From: Dimorphilus gyrociliatus
Taxonomy: Eukaryota; Annelida; Polychaeta; Dinophilidae
Assembly (NCBI GenBank): GCA_904063045.1
Contig: CAJFCJ010000148.1
Span: 1 to 40,165 of the forward strand
Length of the DNA: 40,165 nucleotides
Direction: 5' to 3'
A model generated the notes under the pieces. The model saw nothing but the letters and a program-made list of their open reading frames with translations. It searched no databases and had not been told where the DNA came from. Below are positions 31,309-40,165 of this stretch, one piece after another. Within the stretch, counting starts at the first letter, position 1. Every line of letters starts with the position of its first letter. The position numbers and the translations under genes are program-made.

Positions 31309-34300
31309 ATGAAAATAATAATTGATTTTTTCATAATTTTACTCCAAATTTATTGTTTATTAAATTTTTCATATTGTATTAATAATAATACATTTGAAGC
31401 TAAACCTTTTTTGGAAATAACACAAAACAAAGACAAATTTGTAAAGGGATTTTTAAAAGTTAAAGTTTTAAATTCAAATACAAGTTTTTATGTTTCTGCT
31501 GAGATATTTTTCAATGTGTCGATGGCAAATAGAATTTGTGAATCAATGGGATATGATAGTCTTTATTCAGTAGTAAATGTTCAAGATGAATATGCACAGA
31601 ATTTTGTTCAAATTATTTCTACTTTAAACAACTTTGTCTATTGTTTATTGTAAAAATAGAAATCAATTAAATTTAATACAATAATGAAATTGCTATATCT
31701 TTTTTTTTCTAGTCATAAAACTCTATCTTCTTCAAATTTATTACATAAAGCAATAGTTTTAAAATGTTATAAAAGAAATTCAAACTGTTTAGTTTTTTTT
31801 TCTTTTAAATATCCAATTGTCTATTTTTTTTTCTAATTTTATTTTTCTATTACAGATCTCTTTACAATAAGACAAAATGTTGACAATTATCAAATGTTTT
31901 TAAGAAAAAATGTGACTACATTCACAGTTTATGGATTAGACTTTTTTCAAAATCAAATATGTTATCAAAGTGAATTTTTTATCATCAAATCTTCAAATAA
32001 TTCTAGTAATGATTACAATGAAAAAGCAATGAAAAGTGTCTTAATTCACATAAAAAATGATATTTTAAATTTTAAATTTAAATTTAAAATATCAAGTTTA
32101 TATGAAAAAATTGTGTTATGTGAAATAAATATAATTCATGGTACTAAAATTTAATGGAATAGTTTTCTACTTCTTTTTTATCTGTTCTTTTCAAATATTT
32201 TTCACAGAAATTGAAAATATATTTCAAGAAAAAAGAGAATTCTTCAACTTTTATCTTAATATTAATCAATCATTTCATAAGAAATATTTTTTCATAACCT
32301 CTAAATCATATGGAAATATTCCATTAATGTTTCATTCAGTAATTGAAACAGATGCTGCTTGTTCATTTACCTGTAGGCTTTTAGGACAAACTTTTAATAG
32401 AGTGGATAATTGTCAAATTGAACAAGTTGTTCAGAAGGTGTGATACATAATTAATACCATTTTGAACACTTAATTCTCTTTTTAATATTTCAAAAAAGAA
32501 AATTTTACCAACAATTCAAACATGTGGAAAAAATGAAATCAGTATTCTAAATTGTTTTTCATTAGAAATGCCAAAACAAAAAGAAACAATGATTAAAATT
32601 GTATCAAAATTAACATGTAAAACATCTAATACAGGTATCTAATTCCTTCCAGCCATTTTTTCTAATTATTTCTAATAACATTTGTAAATTAAAAGATAGA
32701 AATCATTTGACATTAAATGATTTAAATTTAATTTATTTAAAAATTACAAAAAGTAAAACATATGATATTGGAATATTGAAAGGAAATATTTCAAATAATG
32801 AAAGTTATGCTAGTTATTATATTCATTATAAAAAATTATCTATTGATATAACAAATAAATTATGCTATTTTTTTGGATATGATAGTCTACATTCTCTAAT
32901 TAATCCATGGATGATCAATGATAGTAAATCAATTCATCCAGATGGTATAGTAAATATTCAATATGATGAAAAGAATTTGGATATATACTTGTAAAATATT
33001 TTTAGTAGTCTTAAAGGGTTTTCATGGAAAAAGTACACAAATAGATGATTTTATTTTAACCCTTAGATTCAATACTAAAGTCTTATCTTTGAATATTTCA
33101 TTTGTGAACATTTTCCAGCAATCCTATTTATAAATTTTATACTTTAATATTTTTTTACTCAGCAAACTACAAAAGAAAGAAATATCAAAAATTGGCATGA
33201 CTTTAAAGTGTTTTAGAACAGATGCAGATTGTATTGTTTTCTTTGTAGAAAAACAAAAAATTTAAATGTAAAATGTTTTCAAAAATTAGATTTATTTGCC
33301 AAAGAAAAATCAAATTTGTTGTATGAAATATTTCTAAGAAGAAAACAAAGAAATCATAGAATTTATGGAAATGTCTTTCAGACAGAGGCAATATGTAAAA
33401 AGGCTGAATTTCACTTATCATTTACTAGAAATCTTCTTCCTGAACCTAAAGTGGATATATCCATTTCTTTTTCTAGGAAAAGAACTTATTCATATAATAC
33501 TCTTCTATTAAAAGAAATTGAATGTTCATATTTGAACTTGAATGGTCAATTAATAAAATTTTTATTATATTTTCCATTATTTTAACATCTATTTCATTTT
33601 TATAGATTTGGAAATACATAAAAATATAAGTGATATTGAGAAATCTTTAAACTTTCCCTCAATCTCCAATCAATTAATTGATATTATCTTTAAATCAAAA
33701 ACTTGGGGGTATTTTTTACCTGCAGTAGATGTTAATTTGGAAAAAGCCCAACTATGTTCATATATATGTAGACAATTCTCTTTAAGATACAAATCATGTT
33801 CATATAGAGAAGAGATTTTAAAGGTAAATAAAAACAGTTTTTCAAAAAAAAAATAAAACTACAACATTCAATTTTTCAAAAAATATTATTCAAGACACCA
33901 AAAGTAATTAAATGTAATAAAGATACAACACAAAATTGTAAAGTCGAATTCAAAGATCAAGCTGAAAAAGTTCATATTTTAAATCCAAAATGTAAATTAC
34001 CATCAAAAATTAAAAGTAATATTTCTACTTTGATTTTTAAAATTACAATTTTAATATTAATACTAAAAGATTTTAGACTGGTTTTTACATGGGATGATAT
34101 TCTTAATGAAAAGAGAGAAGAAATATTAATGACATATGAAGGAGTTTTTGAAATGTTCATCAATAGAAAATGGTACAAGTTTAGATATTTAAGATATAAT
34201 GAAGTTAACAAAATATGTTCAATTTTTGGATTTAATTTTGGAACTATTGTAAAAAGATCATCAAAAAATATTAACCATTTAGCAAGAGTTGCTCTACCAT

Positions 34301-37300
34301 GGACTTTTAACAGAATATATGAAACAATATATTGTAATTCAAGTACTATACAAGATAGTGATTTATTCAAATGTCAATTAATTAAACAGTAAACATTATG
34401 TTCATTTTCTTCCATTGATTTATTCTCCAAGTCTATTTTTTTTAAAAAAGAGATAAAAATCATTGGGTTCCTTATCATGTTAAATGCTCAATGAAAAAGT
34501 TAATTGTACAAAATGGTACAAAAGAGACACTTTTTTTTCTCTTTATATACTTTTATTCAAATCATTCATCATCATCATAAACATGATTCTCATATTCTTT
34601 CTTGTTTTCAATAGAATGTATTGGCCAATTTGTTTTATCTATATATGAAGTGTGCTACTATATGTTTAAACAAGAAAAATACCATCAACTATATCAAATT
34701 GAATCTTATTGCCAAAAGAGAAATTTGACACTTGCTGATTTTCCAACTACTCTTGATGTATTCATGTTTTTATTTCTGTCCAGTACAATTCAACCAGATC
34801 TTAGACAACAATCTATTCACAAAAGTTCTATTGGATATTACAGTAAGTTGTGATGATCAATTGGGTCCATTTTGTTGAAAACTCATAAATTTCTAATAAT
34901 TGGACCCAATTTTTCTCTTCAACCTACATTTTTTTCATCAAGCCATTCTTTTCTATTGTTTTCAAAAAATAAAAAAAAAAGTATTATCCAAAGGAAAAAC
35001 TGTTTATGGTATTGATTTATTCAAAACAACTTCCAACAGATCAACAAACTTACCATTATTTTTCAACCATTTGGTAATTTTATATAAACTTAGATTATAT
35101 TTTAGAGATTTTGAAAATTTTCAATACTGATTAAATTTGCCATACATTATTTCAAAAACATGAAATATCTTCTCATCCAAATTGGATGTTCTTTTCAAAA
35201 TCTCAATTTTTCAATATATTATATATGATGATATTTTTTATGTTCAATGTATTGAAAATTTCTCTTGTTTTTAATAAACATTTAGAAAATTGATATAATA
35301 AAAAATTTAAATGTAAACACGCCACTAAGAGATGAAAATGTTGACAAATTAAGTTTTTGTGACAAGAAATGTTTGAGAATTAAAGTTCATATTTTAATTT
35401 TTTTAAAAAACAAACTAAAAATTTTTAACAAACCCAAATATTTTTATTTAGACAGACAGAAATTTCAATTTCGTTTATTTTAAACATGAAACGCTAAATT
35501 GTTTTGAATATTATTTTGAAAAATATATTATTTGTCAAAAATTTCAACATACTGAAAATTTTCAATATGATTTTCAATTTGAGATGATCAAAGACAATAA
35601 TCTACCTTATCATCATTTGAAAGAAAATACCTTTTATTGCTCTAAAGATGGTTATTTTATAAATATTATGTACATTTGTAATGGACAATATGAATGTTTG
35701 TCACAAGAAGACGAGAAAGATTGCAAAAATGATTCAATTCAATTTTTTTATTGTCAAAAAACAGAGGAAACCATTCACTATCTTAGTGTTTGTAATTATT
35801 TAATTGATTGTTCAGATGGATCAGATGAATTATTTTGTGGTAGAGAATTTTTCATTTTATCTTCCTCTCTTATCTAACCTTGTCTAATATAATAATTCTA
35901 TATTTATCAGAATATGAAGAATGTCCAAAAGGATTTAAGTAAGAAATGATATTTTTTTTAGGAGAGATATTTAATTAATCTTTTCCCAAAAACTGAAGAA
36001 AATGTCACAATAAACAATGTGTTCAAAATGATAAAATATGTAATAATGAAAAAAATTGCTTTGATTCAAGTGATGAAATTTGTAAAAGTGATTCTTCATT
36101 AATTCAAAATTTTACAAAAAGTTTTTATTAAAGTTATAAAACAGACAAATATTTTTTTAAATATTTTTCATTTATAGATTGTAATGAAGATTATCAATTT
36201 GAATGTGACATGATATGTCTACCCAAATCTATGTATAATGATGGAAAATATGATTGTTTAGACAAAAGAGATGAAATAAAGCCAACTTTTCGAAATAATG
36301 AGAATTGTTCTTTTCGTATAAATTCTTTAGGTCTTCCTCTAACTAATCTATTTGTGAAAAAGACATGTAAAAGTTCTTTTTGTCCACCTGGTCAATATTT
36401 ATGCCACAGATTCAAATATTGTATATCAATTGAACAAGTTTGCGATGGAGTTTCTCAATGTTACTATGGCGATGATGAAAATGATTGTAGTAAGGAAAAA
36501 TATAAAAATAAAGTTTTCCATTTCACATTTTTTCTTTTAAAAAAATTTCAGAAAACTTTATTGCAAAAGGTTTCTTTAAATGTTTCAATAGTAGAAAGTT
36601 TATAAATACTGACAAATTTTGTGATAATGAAATGAATTGTAAATATGGAGATGATGAATTATTTTGTAAATTACCAAAAAACACCAACATATCATTTTGT
36701 AAACAAATCTCATATGTACAAATAAATTGTGAATTTCCTAAAGACTATAATGATAGTTTACAGCAATTAAATTGGAATGTAATAAATTCAAGTGAAAATA
36801 TAAAATTGTATAAAAATATTATAATATTTGGCAAAGTTCCAAAAATTTTTAATTTAAATTTGAAACAATTGAATTATTTAAAAATTAAAAATAATGATTA
36901 TTTTTTTGAAAATTTTACAAAACTTTATCCAAATTTAGTTTATCTTTTTATTGAAAATTGTAAAAATATTACTAATGAAACAATTCTATTCAATTCTCCT
37001 CTTAATCTTTTACAAAAGTTAAGTATTTCAAAAAGTCAAAAGTTTCTATCATTAAACTTTCTACAAAATTTGAAATGTTATAACCTACGATATTTGGATA
37101 TATCATTTACAAAAATATCTTATATTTACTACTCAGATTTTAAGAATATAACAAATTTAAATACTTTAAAAATGTTAAATTGCATTTATTTAAAAGATAT
37201 TGAAACAATTGCTTTCAAACAATTAAAGAGATTAAAATATTTTTATTGGAAAGATACAAATATAAGAGAAAAATATTTTATTGAAATTGCCAAAAATTTA

Positions 37301-39112
37301 AAAAATATACTTTTAATTTATGGAAATGATTTTAATTTTTGTTGTTTAATTTGGAATTTTAAGAGTAAAAGTATAGAATGTCAACCATCAAAATCAATTT
37401 TTTATAAATGTTCCAATCTTCTTACATCACTCTTTATTAGAGTTGTTTTTTGGACATTTGGATTATTTGGATTAATTGGAAACATATTCTCATTCATTCA
37501 TATTGCAATGAATCATCAATCATCTAAATATTATCATCTCTTATTGACATTTAGCTTTGCTGTAACATCTTTATATATTTTATCAATAGCTGCTGTTGAT
37601 GAGCACTATAAAGGAGTTTATTTAGAAAATCAAGAATATTGGAGAAATAGTGATTTCTGTAAATCATTAGGTGTATTAATAACAAGCTCACTTGTCCTAT
37701 CATCGCTCAGTATGCTATTAATAACAGTTGAAAGACACCAAGGAATATGTTATTTTTTTAAGAAATCTATATTTAATACATGTCCCAAACTGTTGTCATC
37801 AACTGCAATAATATTATCTATACTCATATCAACTCTACCAATAATTCTTGAGGTATAAATACTTGTAAACTGGTAGTAATAAACTTTTATATACAATTTT
37901 TTATTATAAGAATGATTTATTTGATGAAAATCCACTTTGCCTTAATATTTATACAAGAAATAAAAGAGGTTATGGGTGGATATGTTTATTTATATTTTTT
38001 TGCATCATCAATCCATCTATAAGCCTATTAATCATATTTTTATATATTAAAATATCAATTTTTGTTAAAAAATCCTCAAAGCTTCTATCAACAAATGATA
38101 TAATTAACTATACAAATAATTCTGAACATCTCTTAATTAGATTAAGAATTCATATTCTCTTAATAATTTTTACAAATTTTATTGCATCTCTACCATTTAC
38201 ATTATTAAGTTTGTTTTCAATTTTTTAACAAACTGTACCCAGACTTTTATCTTTTAGATTATAGGCTTAATTTTTGCATTATTTTGTTTTTTTGTCAGGG
38301 TTCAGTTTATTGATTTTGTTTTCTGTCTTTTTATACCATTTTATTTTTGTTCTTTATACTGAAAATAGGTTTTATGGGATTTATTCCAAATATTAATTTT
38401 AATAGTGATTCATATGTTCTACTTTTATCAATTATTCTACCATTAAATTCAGTTTTTAATCCAATTATTCTTCCTGTTGGTGAATTTTTTAAATTTTGCA
38501 AAAATTTTAAACATTTAAATAATAAGAAAAGGTATGAAAATATATTTTTATCAAAAACATAGAAGAAATTCAAACCTTTCACTTCTCTTTTAAAATTTTA
38601 GACAAAATTTAGTTGAAGAAATTTCAAATTTAAATTTTAAAAAAAGTTTAGTAAAGTAAAAATTTTTGAAATTTAAATTTTTTTTTGAATTAATTTGTTT
38701 TTTAGTGATTGATTTCTATGAACATGAAAAAGAAAACCATCTTTGTAATTTTAAAAATATTAATCATTATAAAAAAGATTACATCTCTAGATCCTTTTAT
38801 TCTAATTTACTGTTTTTTATATGTATTAAACAAATGGTCAAAGCTGTTATATTCCTTCATTCAACTGGTTTTTCACTTGATGGACAGTTTACTGTTGATT
38901 CTATTGTATTCGATGTAAAATTTTATTCGTATTTTTAATCATTGTATAGTTATTCTATTTCCTCATAGGAAGAGAGGATAAGCTTCTTTCTTGCTGTTAA
39001 ACAACTACATCAAGCTACTGATGTAAATAAAAGTGATGATTTAGCTTCATTGGGAAATCTTATTAAAAAAATTCTCCATAAGAGAACTGTTCTTGTGTCT
39101 AAAAATAAATAA
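31309..39112 (+). CDS. SRCR-like x3 / LDLa x6 / LRR / relaxin-receptor-type 7TM / kinase-like tail receptor
   Basis: Exons: 31309-31649, 31713-31786, 31856-32140, 32208-32437, 32499-32634, 32696-32990, 33163-33207, 33249-33544, 33606-33823, 33895-34015, 34070-34357, 34615-34842, 34982-35073, 35286-35384, 35452-35839, 35911-35938, 35999-36087, 36178-36489, 36552-37852, 37911-38208, 38369-38531, 38602-38645, 38706-38914, 38969-39112. Total 5,724 nt, all GT-AG and in phase: 1,907 residues. Order: signal peptide; three SRCR-like modules (to about residue 916); six LDLa (CDGVSQCYYGDDENDC is the clearest); about seven LRRs; 7TM from about 1480. TM2-TM3 reads VDEHYKGVYLENQEYWRNSD, TM3 ends ITVERH (DRY position) and TM7 has NPIILP, all like relaxin-type LGRs. 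By family knowledge such receptors bind a peptide or glycoprotein and signal through G proteins. Exons from 35452 are secure; ends at 31786, 33207, 34357, 36087 and the third module are tentative. AATAAA overlaps the stop (39104). Confidence 0.75.
31400..35384 (+). other. Threefold internal repeat in the receptor ectodomain (A-B-C modules)
   Basis: Unit 1 is A 31400-31786, B 31856-32140, C 32208-32634. Unit 2 is A 32696-33207, B 33249-33544, C 33606-34015. Unit 3 is A 34070-34357, B 34615-34842, C 34982-35384. A modules share a SRCR-like core: ANRICESMGYDSL, TNKLCYFFGYDSL, VNKICSIFGFNFG. C modules share KS-x-[ST]-[WY]-G then CSFTCRLLG / CSYICRQF, and C1 has TCGKNEISILNC like the SRCR C-G-x-E-x-x-L-x-x-C signature. 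Exon phases repeat too: B ends phase 1, C has an internal phase-0 intron, and C-to-A is phase 1 in both complete cases. Unit 3 has lost the Cys pair of C and is poorly conserved in B. Confidence 0.65.
38602..39112 (+). other. Kinase-like (pseudokinase remnant) cytoplasmic tail of the receptor
   Basis: After TM7 the tail runs about 130 residues. FYEHEKENHLCNF resembles the hinge-side strand of a protein kinase (D-x-x-E-x-E-N-x-x-x-L). IKQMVKAVIFLHSTGFSLDG matches the alpha-E helix and catalytic-loop entry (I-x-Q-M-x-x-A-x-x-[FY]-LH-x-x-G), and VDSIVFD the N-[IV]-L-x-D strand. DDLASLGNLIKKIL matches the D-[VL]-W-[SA]-LG-x-x-x-x-x-[IL]-L segment. The HRD, Lys-Glu pair and DFG motifs are absent and the glycine-rich lobe is missing, so no catalysis is expected. 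Exon junctions at 38645/38706 and 38914/38969 are in phase. Confidence 0.5.
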
Positions 39113-39289
39113 AGAAAAAGTTGTTCTTTTGTAATTTTGCAGTTTATTTTTTCTGTTTAAATTCCAAAAAGAATTGTTAATCCGGATAATCCTTTCATTT
39201 AGATTAGTCTTATACTTATACTTATCTTAATAGCCTAAGACACAATAGGTTGAAGTTTAAGGCTAGGTTTATTGAATAAATTTAGCAAA

Positions 39290-39440
39290 TTTACATAAAT
39301 ATAACTTTTGTGGATGTTGAAATGTAACAGTCTCACAATGACATATAACAAAAACATGAAAAACTATTACATCACTTAGGGTTAAGATGTGGCACAGCAA
39401 AAACAAGCCTGCCTCTTCAGCATCTGTTTTTGAATAAGAA
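39290..39440 (-). mobile_element. LTR family B fragment
   Basis: ATGTAACAGTCTCACAATGA, AAAAACATGAAAAACTATTA and CAAGCCTGCCTCTTCAGCAT match 27760-27895 in reverse and 21290-21370. It lies next to a gag fragment but in no clear functional relation to it. Confidence 0.6.
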
Positions 39441-39449
39441 TTAAAGCAA

Positions 39450-39812
39450 ATGAATGGCAAAAGTGTGGTTCAGTTTGTTAACAGAGCAAAAAATTTGATA
39501 AAGAGGTTTTCTCCATCTAGACCAATGGACCCATAATTGCTTGCAAAAATTAAAGAAATGAGACTAATGGAAGTTTTACAAAGAGGTTTACAAGAGGAAA
39601 TTCTACATTTAGTGCACACCTTACATCCTAGATGTCAAACTTTGGCAGAACTATATGATGCTGCTAAGAAAGCAGAAACAACATTAAAACTAACTTAGAG
39701 AAAACCAATCCCAAGGGTGTCCAAGTTGAACACTCAAAAGAGAAAAGAGCCCAGAAGGACCCAGGTGATAAGAAAAGATGCTTCTGCAGAAACCCAAAAT
39801 TTTTGGAATTGA
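39450..39812 (+). pseudogene. LTR-retrotransposon gag fragment, second copy
   Basis: The frame from ATG 39450 to TGA 39810 aligns codon for codon with the minus-strand gag at 15630 downwards: VVQFVNRAKNL, then MEVLQRGLQ, LAELYDAAKKA and a basic tail. It carries TAA at 39534-39536 and TAG at 39696-39698. At the same codon offsets (84 and 246 nt from ATG) the 15 kb copy has CAA and CAG, so both stops are C-to-T changes in glutamine codons. Bases 39850-40165 show no further gene. Confidence 0.7.
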
Positions 39813-40165
39813 AAGCATGTACCTGAGCAGTACAGTCCAATAGACATAATTCTTGTGTTTTATGAAATCTAACAACACTATGACTCAGTCAATAGTGAAT
39901 GAATTTTCCCGAGTGTTTTATAAATGGCATATGTATTTGACCATTAATAGTTTGAAGACTAAAAAAATATATTTGAAAGTTGTACAATAGCATACAATAA
40001 AAATTGTTATACTCTCTCCTCTAATAGATAGGAAATATTGCAAAAGTATTGAGCAGTGCTAATCACCAAACTGGTTCTATTTTTTCTAGAAAACTGATTT
40101 TGTAATATTTTTAATCTTAGCCTGTATGAAAAATATTGAAATTTTTCTCTTAGAATACAAAGAAT

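Noticed and set aside
1-40165. CRISPR arrays, tRNA or rRNA genes
   Set aside because: No regularly spaced direct repeats with unique spacers, and no convincing cloverleaf or rRNA core sequence was seen by eye on either strand. A covariance-model scan would be needed to exclude a diverged tRNA.

Overview
The window is AT-rich animal DNA. Bilaterian families are present: chitin-binding peritrophin-A, TSP1 and C1q domains, inter-alpha-trypsin-inhibitor heavy chain (ITIH) C-termini, and a relaxin-receptor-like LGR with LDLa domains. The resolved introns are very short, mostly about 55-80 nt. Nothing is bacterial: there are no operons, no Shine-Dalgarno pattern and no CRISPR. A small protostome such as a rotifer or a mite would fit, but the sequence alone does not fix the species. 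The intact genes use the standard code. An assembly gap (N) covers 12978-13505.

Layout: 1-6500 has no intact gene. It holds a decayed reading frame (1817-2683) whose in-frame stops are all TAA/TAG, two short Mutator-type MITEs with 9-bp target duplications (2798-2989, 3157-3362), an LTR fragment and an array of short terminal-repeat-like motifs. 6563-8548 (-) is an intact secreted CBM14-CBM14-TSP1-C1q x3 gene. 9100-11750 is a nest of repeats: a degenerate Mutator-like element (10201-11678) sits in an LTR copy with an exact 8-bp duplication. 11789-14684 holds two ITIH-like genes, head to head, both cut off towards the N gap. 14700-21750 is a graveyard of gag, reverse transcriptase, Mutator transposase, LTR and MITE copies plus a dead MDR-type dehydrogenase. 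21951-23687 (+) is an intact array of ten nearly identical 57-residue leucine-rich units. 24035-24860 is a dead Tc1/mariner. 26200-28500 has LRR and Cys-rich gene scraps, LTRs and a Mutator transposase core. 29476-30596 (-) has an unidentified ORF and a broken small GPCR.

31309-39112 (+) is the most interesting locus. A consistent 24-exon model (1,907 codons, every junction in phase) gives a signal peptide, three copies of a degenerate SRCR-like A-B-C module, six LDLa domains, an LRR block, a relaxin-receptor-type 7TM domain and a shrunken kinase-like tail. The last 1.4 kb of model sequence (LRR, 7TM, tail) and the LDLa exons are secure. Joining them to the SRCR-like exons rests on phase and module periodicity.

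Common themes: several genes are extracellular or membrane proteins with repeated modules (C1q, LRR, SRCR-like, LDLa). The transposon copies share a decay signature in which glutamine codons have become stops. The MITEs, the Mutator element and several orphan arrays share a core terminal motif, GGACGTTTT.
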